Part shown: piece by piece, positions 1-7,398 of the stretch
Layout of the letters: each line of letters begins with the position of its first letter
Numbering within the stretch: the stretch's first letter is position 1
NCBI GenBank assembly: GCA_033852165.1
Contig: JAWSUZ010000020.1
Location: 1 to 64,000 of the forward strand
Length of the DNA: 64,000 nucleotides
Source: Agarilytica sp033852165
Lineage (GTDB): Bacteria; Pseudomonadota; Gammaproteobacteria; Pseudomonadales; Cellvibrionaceae
Direction: 5' to 3'
Notes under the pieces: generated by a model
The model's database searches: none
The model's input: the letters and a program-made list of their open reading frames with translations, nothing else
Told to the model about the DNA's origin: nothing
Position numbers and translations under genes: made by a program

Positions 1-739
1 CAGTTGGTTTGGCGCTTACGTAGCACATACGTAGGCGGCGTCGAATCCATGAATCAAAATCGATACATTTTTGATAGCCTTGAGCAATGCCAAAGTAATT
101 AATCCAGCCACGCATATATACCGTGAGTTTTTGTATCAACTTCCTCATCGACTTTCCGGAGGAGCGACCAGTTAGGGTTTTAATTTCCCGTTTAAACTTC
201 CGTTCGGCATCACGATGCCAATCGACAGATTTTCCACGGAACGTAAAACCCAAGAACTTACTTTTACTCGTCGGGACTACTCGACTCTTTTGATCATTCA
301 CCTTAAGTTTTAGTTTATGTTCAATAAATCGAGTAACACTTTTTAATACGCGATCACCCGCACGCTTGCTGTTGACTAGAATGATAAAATCATCAGCCCA
401 TCGTGCGAATAGATGCCCCCGTTTTTCAAGTTCTTTATCCAATGGATCAAGCACTATATTACTGAGCAACGGCGACAATGGCCCGCCTTGCGGCACACCT
501 TCTCTACATTCAAGTAATACGCCGTCTTCGACGATACCTGCTCGTAGATATTTGTTGATTAATTTTAAAAGCGGTTTGTCTCGAATCGTTTTACCAAGCT
601 GAGTCATTGGTAAGTCATGATTAACCCGGTCAAAGAACTTCGATAGATCCACGTCTACGGCTGTCCGTCTGCCTCCCGCCACATACTTTTGAACTTGTCT
701 CACGGCTTGATGCTGTGAGTGCTTAGGCCTGAACCCCGG
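1..739 (-). pseudogene. Group II intron reverse transcriptase/maturase, 5'-truncated remnant
   Basis: The minus-strand frame is open from 739 to the window edge and reads as the middle and end of an LtrA-type RT. It holds the PGFRPKHS motif, DLSKFFDRVNHD (RT2/3), GVPQGGPLSPLLSNI (RT4), RWADDFIIL (RT5, catalytic ADD) and the X-domain signature RGWINYFGIAQGYQK. The N-terminal RT0/RT1 part is missing and an in-frame stop (740-742) sits directly before PGFRP, so the gene is broken at its 5' end. After LRMCY the reading departs from what I recall of the family (usually WKQWRK or similar) and continues off the window, so the 3' end may also be a junction. The enzyme would normally act with the intron RNA in retrohoming. 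No intact intron RNA was recognised. Confidence 0.85.
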
Positions 740-1105
740 TTAATGCACGAGGTGGGCCATCCATGAAATCACATAATACGCGCAAGCATCATGCAACAAG
801 TTGTAGTGTACTCGCTGCCGCTCGCCGCTTCGCTCTGCGTCATAACTCAAGAGAGGTGAAAAGGAGCAATTGGGACATCTATACGAACCCAACCTAGTTG
901 AGAGGAATTACAATGAGTGTCACGTTTAGTTTCTGTGCGCTGCAGCGAAAACATGTAAAAACCTACGTGTCGAGGCCAAAACAAAGCTCATAGCCATGAG
1001 CTTTGTCCAAAGTAGTGGTAGAATCGTCAAATAAACATTACATTACACTGCACGCTACTAGAAACTCTCCAGCGTACATTAGCTTCCCATCCCAGTAGGA
1101 TCCCA
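740..1105. other. Non-coding stretch between intron remnant and first accessory gene
   Basis: About 365 bases with no credible gene. It contains a GC-rich part (about 815-845) and may include remains of the intron 5' region, since the RT is truncated at its right-hand boundary. I could not identify intron domain V or a clear intron boundary (GTGYG). Confidence 0.4.
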
Positions 1106-1417
1106 ATGAAAAAGACCTTTAAGTTAGACCACCCTAAAATCAAAGTGCCACGTGTCGTAGACTCCGTAAAGCATGAAATCAAAAAGTTCCTCAAAAAAGA
1201 ACGGAAACAACCCCTACCCTCTGGCGCTGTATATTGGGGCTTCGATTGCAAATTTGGCCAGTCAGAAGAGACTGCTGTTGAGGTGCACCTGTCATCGCTA
1301 ACAAAAAATATAGATGAGCTTGTTGAAAACAACATTATGACCATTTATGTGGAAATTACACCGAAAGCCATTGAGGCCGGTGAAAGCTCGTCTACTGAGT
1401 ACGATCCGCAAAGCTAA
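1106..1417 (+). CDS. Small DUF6172-like protein
   Basis: This 103-residue protein is basic at the start (MKKTFKLDHPKIKVPRVVDS), has a central FDCKFG segment and ends in an acidic tail. The layout matches my memory of the DUF6172 family, whose role is unknown; this was not checked by a search. No signal peptide or membrane segment is seen, so it is probably cytoplasmic. It is the first of a run of small plus-strand genes with unrelated products between an intron remnant and the core genome. The stop codon lies in a GCTAAC sequence, and a short inverted repeat (CCGCGA/TCGCGG, about 1432-1457) follows. Confidence 0.6.
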   Translation: MKKTFKLDHPKIKVPRVVDSVKHEIKKFLKKERKQPLPSGAVYWGFDCKFGQSEETAVEVHLSSLTKNIDELVENNIMTIYVEITPKAIEAGESSSTEYDPQS

Positions 1418-1595
1418 CTGCTGGCATACAGCCGCGACGGAATTGTTCTTTTCGCGGTTGAAGCCTGAAGATGTATTCGTGCGGTCGTTTCAAAAATTGG
1501 AGACTGCCTATTCCAGGGTATTCGAATACATCTAAATGTGCGCCTAAACCGATGTCCACTTTTCGTCGGTAAGACTGCATTCATAAGGTATTTCC

Positions 1596-1970
1596 ATGAG
1601 CTATGAGTTGGCCTGGAACAAATATGGTGTTATATCAAATTTTTCGGGTGAAATAGACAGCGCCGAAGTATCTAATTGCGACCAAGAAATATTTGTGGAT
1701 GAAAGGTTTTCACACTGTAAATTCTTTATTTATGATTTTTCAAAAGCGGATCTATCAAATGTAACGCTTGGTGATACGCATCGCTTGGGTGCTAATGACG
1801 TAACGCGAGCAGACTTAAACAAAAAAATGAAAGGGGCTCTTGTTTCTGACGATGAACTAACGTCACAAATTTGCGATCAATACGTAAAGTACTGCAAAGC
1901 GGTAAAAATAAGTTGGGAAGTTCGACGTTTTAAATGCATTGAATCTGCACATCTTTGGGCAACTAGTTAA
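1596..1970 (+). CDS. Small STAS/SpoIIAA-like protein of unknown function
   Basis: This is a 124-residue soluble protein. Its start, MSYELAWNKYGVISNFSGEI, followed by alternating beta/alpha character and a closing segment with an aromatic residue (AHLWATS), recalls small SpoIIAA-like STAS proteins common in marine bacteria. I cannot name a substrate or partner. A ribosome site (AAGGTATTT) precedes the ATG. The gene ends just before a strong inverted repeat at 1973-2029. It could equally be an unrelated cassette-type hypothetical protein. Confidence 0.55.
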   Translation: MSYELAWNKYGVISNFSGEIDSAEVSNCDQEIFVDERFSHCKFFIYDFSKADLSNVTLGDTHRLGANDVTRADLNKKMKGALVSDDELTSQICDQYVKYCKAVKISWEVRRFKCIESAHLWATS

Positions 1971-1972
1971 AA

Positions 1973-2029
1973 TGCTAACAGACAAATCATGACGCTGCTG
2001 TGCAACAGCACCATGATTTGGAGTTATGA
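1973..2029. repeat. attC-like imperfect inverted repeat
   Basis: The outer arms are TGCTAAC and GTTATGA. Inside them CAAATCATG pairs with CATGATTTG, and an inner hairpin (GCTGCTG/CAACAGC) fills the loop. It begins three bases after the stop codon of the upstream gene and has no T-tract, so it is not a standard terminator. The architecture resembles an integron attC site, but the right core (GTTATGA) does not fit the GTTRRRY consensus. Confidence 0.4.
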
Positions 2030-2045
2030 CTGAAAAGGAAGTAGA

Positions 2046-2369
2046 GTGCTGAACCACATTATCAGGTCAATATTTGTTTCACTATCACTATTATGTGTCT
2101 TAGCTAGCCCTGCAGCATTCACTCCTGCTGTTTTTTTTGCGTTCCTATTAATGACTGTCAGTGGCTTGGCCTCAGCGTCAGGACACATCAAGTTGGGTAT
2201 AGTGAATTTAGCTCTTACATCTGTTGCAATCAGTATCAGTCCAATATCTGACTCTGAAATATTCGGGCAAAGTATTCTTTGGGCTTTCCTATTTATAGTA
2301 CCTTATATAGCGGGTTTTGGCGGTGCTTTGTATGGTGTTGCAAAGCTTCAGAACAGTAATGACTCATAA
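2046..2369 (+). CDS. Small integral membrane protein, unknown
   Basis: The 107-residue product starts at GTG (2046), with a GGAAGTAGA ribosome site upstream. It is almost wholly hydrophobic, with about three to four membrane segments (roughly residues 5-22, 24-45, 48-66 and 75-98) and a short polar tail. No family was recognised. It lies between two inverted repeats that are possible cassette boundaries and has the same orientation as its neighbours. Confidence 0.5.
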   Translation: MLNHIIRSIFVSLSLLCVLASPAAFTPAVFFAFLLMTVSGLASASGHIKLGIVNLALTSVAISISPISDSEIFGQSILWAFLFIVPYIAGFGGALYGVAKLQNSNDS

Positions 2370-2410
2370 CCGGTAGTATCAGTCTGACATCCGGTACTAC
2401 GTTATTGAGA
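2362..2410. repeat. attC-like inverted repeat overlapping a stop codon
   Basis: CTCATAAC (containing the TAA stop of the upstream gene) pairs with GTTATTGAG with one extra base, and the inner arms GTAGTA/TACTAC pair around a 16-base loop. There is no T-run. Like the element at 1973-2029, it has two nested arm pairs separated by a short spacer, as in attC sites. Confidence 0.35.
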
Positions 2411-2510
2411 CTGGAGAACGCAATGACAATGATTCACACAATACGGTTTCGAATTTCTTGTCTTGCTAAATCGTACTTAAATTAACATTAAAATTAGTTA
2501 CTAAATAATT

Positions 2511-3173
2511 ATGAAACAAATCCTTGGTCTGTTAGCAATTGTAGTCGCTATTTTTATATTTTGGTCTTACCCGGTACTTTACCCGCTAAAGTTACTGGTG
2601 GTTTTCTTTCATGAATCTTCACATGCCTTAATGACCGTCTTAACCGGTGGCGAGGTTAAGGAGCTAATGTTAAACGCGCAGCAGGGCGGGCGTGTTATTT
2701 CTATGGGTGGGAATCGTTTTCTTACCCTCAGTTCGGGTTATTTAGGGTCCCTAATATGGGGGATTGTAATTTACTTATTAGCGGTACGAACACGATTTGA
2801 CAAGCCATTAATGGGCGCACTAGGCGCAAGCATAATAACCATGGCTTTTTTCTTTTCCAGCGAATCGTTCGCAATGACTTTTAGTATTGTCGTAGGTGTT
2901 GTCATGATGGCTTCGGCTTATTTCGTTCCAATGAAAATAAACGATATGATTCTACGGGTGATCGGTATGACGAGCATGCTTTACGCGCCTTTGGATATAT
3001 ATAGTGATACGATTCAGCGTTCTCACCTGCGCTCAGACGCTTTTATGCTGGCAGAGGAGATCGGGGGATCTACCATGATCTGGGGCGGAATTTGGATATC
3101 CATTAGTGTCGTCTTGCTTGCTCTTACGCTCTATATTTCGTTAAAAGGGGAGGCGCCTACGAAATCTAGTTAG
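2511..3173 (+). CDS. M50-type membrane metallopeptidase family protein
   Basis: This is a 220-residue multi-pass membrane protein. A zinc-peptidase motif HESSH (HExxH) occurs at about residue 34 inside an FFHESSHALMTVLTGGE context, typical of the M50B-like family. About six hydrophobic segments follow. The later Asp/Asn-Pro-Gly metal-ligand motif of site-2 proteases was not clearly seen, so activity is uncertain. No substrate is suggested by the neighbours. It is the fourth plus-strand gene of the accessory run. Confidence 0.7.
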   Translation: MKQILGLLAIVVAIFIFWSYPVLYPLKLLVVFFHESSHALMTVLTGGEVKELMLNAQQGGRVISMGGNRFLTLSSGYLGSLIWGIVIYLLAVRTRFDKPLMGALGASIITMAFFFSSESFAMTFSIVVGVVMMASAYFVPMKINDMILRVIGMTSMLYAPLDIYSDTIQRSHLRSDAFMLAEEIGGSTMIWGGIWISISVVLLALTLYISLKGEAPTKSS

Positions 3174-3306
3174 GCGCTAACTTTAAGGCCTCAATCTAAA
3201 AAACAGGGTCAGGTCTTGCCTTTTTCTCTAAAATAAAAAGGACCAGAAAGAAGCCGAAAAAGACGTTGCGCTTCTGCTGTAAACGTTAAGCGTCTTAGGG
3301 AAATTT

Positions 3307-3420
3307 ATGCGGTTTTCACAGTTGCTAGGAAAGCAGCTCAAGGATGATTCAGTTATCGAGATCCTTGTGCATCTTGATATTGATGTGATTTATGACTTTG
3401 GTCGAACCAATCGAATTTAG
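3307..3420 (+). pseudogene. 37-codon fragment of a conserved hypothetical protein
   Basis: The frame reads MRFSQLLGKQLKDDSVIEIL and ends after YDFGRTNRI at a stop. It looks like the N-terminal third of a longer hypothetical family in which the sequence continues after 'DVIYDFDR'; that recollection is from memory. It sits ten bases before the next gene. It may be a truncated remnant or a real small peptide. Confidence 0.3.
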
Positions 3421-3429
3421 GCAGGAACT

Positions 3430-3846
3430 ATGAAATACCCATTAGAAGGAAAATGCCAGTGCGGTAAAGTGGAATACGAAATAGGTAAACCATTTATCGC
3501 TCAGCTCGCCTGTCATTGTACTGAATGTCAAAAATTATCAGCTACGTCATTTAGCATTAGTGCACTGATTGCACGTGAAGATTTCACATTGCTTTCTGGT
3601 GAATTAAAAGTTTATACCCGTATCGCAGATAGCGGCCTTACTAACGAATGTTACTTTTGTCCTGACTGCGGAAACCGGATCTATCATGCAAACCCCGATA
3701 AACCAGATGTTATCCGTTTGAAACCAGGAACACTTGAAGATACTTCGGTTATTAATCCAACCATACATGTGTGGCTCAAAAGTAAGCAAGATTGGGTTGA
3801 CATACCGGATGGTGTGGAAACATATGAAACTCAGCCAATCCTGTAA
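3430..3846 (+). CDS. GFA / CENP-V domain zinc protein
   Basis: This 138-residue protein has the three paired cysteine motifs of the GFA (glutathione-dependent formaldehyde-activating) fold: CQCG at about 9-12, CHCTEC at about 28-33 and CPDCG at about 77-81, which bind two zinc ions. The family name derives from Gfa of Paracoccus, but most members have unknown substrates, so no reaction is assigned. A ribosome site (GCAGGAACT) supports the ATG. The gene stands alone and is followed by an acetyltransferase on the opposite strand. Confidence 0.85.
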   Translation: MKYPLEGKCQCGKVEYEIGKPFIAQLACHCTECQKLSATSFSISALIAREDFTLLSGELKVYTRIADSGLTNECYFCPDCGNRIYHANPDKPDVIRLKPGTLEDTSVINPTIHVWLKSKQDWVDIPDGVETYETQPIL

Positions 3847-3867
3847 TACAGTTAACCAGCCACTCAA

Positions 3868-3914
3868 ACACGACGCCCTATAAGGCTCCGCTTTGTTTGG
3901 GCGTTACGAAAAAA
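3868..3914. repeat. Inverted repeat after the GFA gene
   Basis: ACGCCC (about 3878-3883) pairs with GGGCGT (about 3898-3903) at the convergent end of two genes, with further weak pairing outside. It has no T-tract. It may be a third cassette-type element or only a convergent terminator-like stem. Confidence 0.3.
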
Positions 3915-3939
3915 ATCGTAGGGGTTTAGACCGCGGCAC

Positions 3940-4413
3940 TTAACAAGCAATACCATGGCATAAACGCTTAAGCATAAAAACACTGTTTGGGTCTTCGGTA
4001 TAAGCTGCAAACGGTTTGCAGTTTTCGAAGCCATATTTTAGATAGAGTTTCCGCGCTGGTTCGAAAAATGACATGGAGCCGGTTTCTAAATAGATTGATC
4101 GGTAACCTTGCTCTTTGGCAAATTCGATTATGTGTTTCAGTAAGGCCGATCCAATTCCCTTTCCCCGGCTAGATTCCGATGTTCGCATCGATTTAATTTC
4201 TGCTGCGTCTGCGTTTATAGTTTTGAGTGCCCCGCAACCCACTAGGTCGCTTTTTTCCCAGGCGGACCAAAAGGTGACGTCTGGCTTCTGTAGTTCAGTG
4301 ATGTCCAGTGTATGGGTGCTTTCTGGTGGGGATACTGACCTCATGTCGTCGTGATGATCGTATAGGAGCTGTTGTACTTTTTGATTGGTAAGGTTGTCTA
4401 TTTTAATGTCCAT
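3940..4413 (-). CDS. GNAT family N-acetyltransferase
   Basis: A 157-residue GNAT protein. The acetyl-CoA binding loop RGKGIGSALLKHII (motif A, about residues 83-96) and the following strand IYLETG (about 111-116) are clear, as is the C-terminal FYxxxGF-like element (LYLKYGFENC). The substrate is unknown. It is the only gene of the left accessory region, besides the intron remnant and the RidA-like gene, on the minus strand. It converges with the GFA gene, and its upstream region (4414-4635) carries a small perfect inverted repeat. Confidence 0.85.
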   Translation of the reverse strand: MDIKIDNLTNQKVQQLLYDHHDDMRSVSPPESTHTLDITELQKPDVTFWSAWEKSDLVGCGALKTINADAAEIKSMRTSESSRGKGIGSALLKHIIEFAKEQGYRSIYLETGSMSFFEPARKLYLKYGFENCKPFAAYTEDPNSVFMLKRLCHGIAC

Positions 4414-4491
4414 ATTGTTTCGCTCGGTCGGTTTCAGGCCTGTTCAATGCAGCAAGGAATAAATAGTGGATATGTCGATCGATAGATAGCT

Positions 4492-4510
4492 GCGATACAG
4501 ATTGTATCGC
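4492..4510. promoter_or_regulatory. 8-bp inverted repeat upstream of the GNAT gene
   Basis: GCGATACA and TGTATCGC are perfect inverted arms separated by GAT, about 80 bases upstream of the acetyltransferase start. It could be an operator half-site pair or a transcript hairpin. No regulator is suggested. Confidence 0.3.
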
Positions 4511-4635
4511 ATTTCTGTGTTATCGAAGGCGTTTTACGCCATTGTTGAGGCCCCGTACTTATGCAAGCGTTCAGGCTAATGCTTGCGCTTTCGTCTCAGC
4601 CGAGGGGGTTTGTGTTTTATTGACTCGGTAAAGCC

Positions 4636-5148
4636 TCACCAGGAATCATACGAAATTATCTTAAAGCTGGAGGGGATCACTGCTGTAATTTCAATTTCTA
4701 TGACGTTTTCCGATAGTTTGAATCGCTCAACTTCAATCCAGGTGGAGACTGGAAATATTTTATTGTAGTAGGCTAGTCGAATGCCTTTATGTTCTATCAT
4801 TTCGCTGAGTTTTGAACTGTAGATTCTTTCTGTCACAACGTTATCAAATGTTAGGCCGTGTAACCTTAGGGTTCTGGCTAACGCTTCGTAGGCTTCTTTT
4901 ATTGCGTCTGGCGTATCGCCCGTTCCCGCTATGCCGGATACGTAGAGCATGTCTCCAACTCGTACCGCTTGGCATATACCGAACTGTTGTTCGAGGCGTA
5001 CGTTTTTGTGGTAACAACTTCTGGATAGTCGGCTGGACGATGAACATGACGACAGTATGGTTGTTATGATTGCCGTGGCAATTAGGAGGGTAAAGATAGA
5101 ATGTATCTTTGCTGTTTTTCTTGTTCGCACATTCATGACGCTCATAAA
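4636..5148 (-). CDS. RidA-superfamily lipoprotein
   Basis: The 170-residue product starts at ATG 5148, preceded by AAAGG at seven bases; an upstream GTG (5169) is less likely. A basic N-terminus and hydrophobic segment end in LSSC, a lipobox, so this RidA-fold protein is probably exported and lipidated. Cytoplasmic RidA deaminates reactive enamines and imines. Here YVSGIAG and ITAVIP align with the family core, but the catalytic arginine (PARAA in RidA) is replaced: the matching segment reads PVSTW. It is therefore unlikely to be a classical RidA deaminase. A normal ridA is present at 39164. Confidence 0.75.
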   Translation of the reverse strand, partial: FMSVMNVRTRKTAKIHSIFTLLIATAIITTILSSCSSSSRLSRSCYHKNVRLEQQFGICQAVRVGDMLYVSGIAGTGDTPDAIKEAYEALARTLRLHGLTFDNVVTERIYSSKLSEMIEHKGIRLAYYNKIFPVSTWIEVERFKLSENVIEIEITAVIPSSFKIISYDSW

Positions 5149-5425
5149 CAAACCTTTACCTTTTTTCACTGAACAGGCTTTATTAGGGCCAGGGGGAGGA
5201 GGGGGAGATCTCTTGAAGTATAGGAAAAATAACGTGGCGGCACCCGCTATCTAGCGTGTGGCTATGAACGGGTGCTGTCAGTTGGCCTTTTATAGCTGAC
5301 CATTTGGCGCATGCTAAATGGACTGTTTCTCCTTTTGTGAATATATTCAACGAACAATTGCAGCGTACACTACACTCCTAACGGTAAAATCCTTAATTTT
5401 GTGGCCATACAGACATAGGAATACG
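5149..5425. promoter_or_regulatory. Divergent intergenic region with G-rich tract
   Basis: This region separates the RidA-like lipoprotein (minus) from the SDR gene (plus) and should hold both promoters. A purine-rich tract with runs of five G lies at about 5188-5210. No confident -35/-10 pair was found. Confidence 0.35.
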
Positions 5426-6148
5426 ATGAGTTCGATCTTTATTACTAACGCGACCCAATACACTGGCCCCGGTGTTGTACGGGCGCTAGTCGCGCATAAC
5501 TACCATGTTATTTGTCACGATACGTCTTTTGCGAACAAAGGCGACCGGGAAGATTTTGCCCGCGAGACGAAGACCTACGCCATCGCGGCACAGTCGCCGG
5601 AAGATATTTATAAGGAGGTGTCATCAATTGGGGATGTTGATAAGTTCGTGTTTAATGATGCGTACCCCAATACACCGGCATTAATTGAAGATATCTGTGT
5701 GGATACGATGAACGCCGCGTTTCAGGCGCTTTTGGTATTTCCTTTTCGTTTGAGCCAGTTGTTTTTACCTGAGTTGAAAACCTTAAAACGAGGTACCTTT
5801 GTCTTTATCACTTCCGCTAGGCAGTTAAAACCAGAACCCGGTTTTGCTGTCGCAACGAGCATTCGGGCCGGTGCTACTGCGTTTGCTTCGGCATTGGCGA
5901 CGGAGGCTGCGCCATTCGGTATTCAGGTCAATACGATTCAACCAAATTATTTGTATAGCGAGCTTTATTATCCGAAAGCAAAATTTGTTGATGATCCGGC
6001 TGGAAGAGCGGAAATTGAAAAGGCTGTTCCGGCAGGGCGGTTGGGCACTCCGGAGGAGTTCGGCGAGTTGGTGGAATTTTTTGTATCGGGGAGGTCACCC
6101 TTTACAACAGGGCAGGAAATCAATTTTACCGGGGGCTGGCCAAAGTAG
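5426..6148 (+). CDS. Halohydrin-dehalogenase-like SDR protein lacking the catalytic Tyr
   Basis: A 240-residue short-chain dehydrogenase-fold protein; ATG 5426 follows AGGA at seven bases and sits directly before the first beta strand (MSSIFITNATQYTG). The N-terminal motif TNATQYTG fits the T-x4-[FY]-x-G signature of halohydrin dehalogenases, which replaces the NAD(P)-binding glycine motif of ordinary SDRs. The active-site region keeps the Ser of ITSA and the Arg of IRAGAT at the right spacing. However, the S-x12-Y-x3-R motif has Ala where Tyr is expected (FAVATSIRAG). The C-terminal TGQEINFTGGWP also matches the family. The fold assignment is firm; dehalogenase activity is doubtful. A hairpin with a T-run lies just downstream. 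Confidence 0.8.
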   Translation: MSSIFITNATQYTGPGVVRALVAHNYHVICHDTSFANKGDREDFARETKTYAIAAQSPEDIYKEVSSIGDVDKFVFNDAYPNTPALIEDICVDTMNAAFQALLVFPFRLSQLFLPELKTLKRGTFVFITSARQLKPEPGFAVATSIRAGATAFASALATEAAPFGIQVNTIQPNYLYSELYYPKAKFVDDPAGRAEIEKAVPAGRLGTPEEFGELVEFFVSGRSPFTTGQEINFTGGWPK

Positions 6149-6192
6149 ATGTTACTGATCGTCGCCAGGGAATCAGCTGTTAGCGGTGGCTA

Positions 6193-6232
6193 AGGGCTAC
6201 TCTATGCTATTTTCAGTAACAGCCCTTTTTTA
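6193..6232 (+). terminator. Rho-independent terminator of the SDR gene
   Basis: GGGCT (6193-6197) pairs with AGCCC (6223-6227), followed by six T. It overlaps the last codons of the convergent hemY gene. Confidence 0.5.
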
Positions 6233-7398
6233 TACATAGACGCACTCAAATCTTGTTCACCCATTTGAGCCATTAACGCGGCGAGTTCGGCGTACACTTC
6301 TGGCCGTTCTTGAATGGCTAGGCTCGCCTTGAAATGGTCTTTGGCTTTGCCCCACAATGAATTTTTTACGGAAAGTTTACCCAGGGCGAAGAGAAGGTGA
6401 GCATCGTCTTTATGGGCAGCTAACCATTGTTCGGCGGTATTGAGTTGCGCCTTTACGTCCTTCGCTTTTAACTTGCCGTATAGTTCGACCAACCCGATAT
6501 GCCAGTTATTTTTTAATGCCTTTTTGACGAGTACAGCTGCGGTTTCGTCTTGCCCTAGGCGATGGAGGCAGGTGCAGTAAAGGCCGATTAAATTCACTTT
6601 TTTTCTGATGCTTTTCGGGAAGCCTTCCCACATGGCGGTTAGTGTTTCTTTCGTTGCATCACTTTTATTAGCAGTCTGGTCCAGTATTGAACGGTAAACG
6701 TTTTCTTCCAGTTCTTGGTAGGCATCTGCTGAAAATAGACCACAGGATTTTAGCTGGGGCAATAAGCTCGCTAACCGTTCCCAATTTTGCAGCCCTCTAT
6801 AGGATTGTTGTTTTAAGTCGAGTACGGCAGCATTTTTTTGATCGGATGTGCTTAGGCGCTTTAAGGTGTTTAAGCAGGCTTCGTATGCTTTGTCTGCCTG
6901 TTGTATACGCGCTTGGCTGAGTATGACGGATATGTTTTTGTCCGATGAAATTTTTACGGCTTGCTCTAGTAGGAAGCTCGATTCTTCTCGGCTACCCATT
7001 TCGTAAGCGCTTTTGGCGGCGGCTAGGTAATGTACCAACGGTTGGCTTGTGTCCTTCGCTGCGCTCAGTAGGTTTTTCTTGGCGGCTTGCCAATTGCCTT
7101 CAACAAATTGAATGAGGCCTTCGGCGGTTCGACGCTCTGCTTTTTTGCTGCGGCTTTCTTGTATCCAAGAAACGCTGCTAGCTAACCAGCGCCAGAACAT
7201 TTTTAGGGTTATCCAAGTAAGCGGAATTAAGACTGCAGACCCGGCCCACAAAAAAGCACCATACCAAAAACCCATTTCAACTACCGTCTCGCCTACGCTA
7301 ATCACTATTAGTCCAGGGTAATTGGATAAGGAGTGTATCAAGATTGAACCGCTTAGCAGGCCTAATAGCCCGAACAAAATATAGGCGTAGAGCTTCAC
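6202..7398 (-). CDS. hemY: HemY-type TPR membrane protein
   Basis: A 398-residue protein with two N-terminal membrane segments (about 4-24 and 42-64) and a long helical TPR-like region (about 90-395). This is the HemY_N plus TPR layout of proteobacterial HemY, which is not the Gram-positive protoporphyrinogen oxidase of the same name. Family members sit in the inner membrane and are linked to late haem synthesis by operon position. The start overlaps the end of hemX by four bases, so the two are translationally coupled. It closes the hemC-hemD-hemX-hemY order seen in Pseudomonas. Confidence 0.9.
   Translation of the reverse strand: MKLYAYILFGLLGLLSGSILIHSLSNYPGLIVISVGETVVEMGFWYGAFLWAGSAVLIPLTWITLKMFWRWLASSVSWIQESRSKKAERRTAEGLIQFVEGNWQAAKKNLLSAAKDTSQPLVHYLAAAKSAYEMGSREESSFLLEQAVKISSDKNISVILSQARIQQADKAYEACLNTLKRLSTSDQKNAAVLDLKQQSYRGLQNWERLASLLPQLKSCGLFSADAYQELEENVYRSILDQTANKSDATKETLTAMWEGFPKSIRKKVNLIGLYCTCLHRLGQDETAAVLVKKALKNNWHIGLVELYGKLKAKDVKAQLNTAEQWLAAHKDDAHLLFALGKLSVKNSLWGKAKDHFKASLAIQERPEVYAELAALMAQMGEQDLSASMYKKGLLLKIA

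Noticed and set aside
3940..4413. Plus-strand frames opposite the acetyltransferase (3987-4354)
   Set aside because: They are antisense to a clear GNAT motif and have no coding features.
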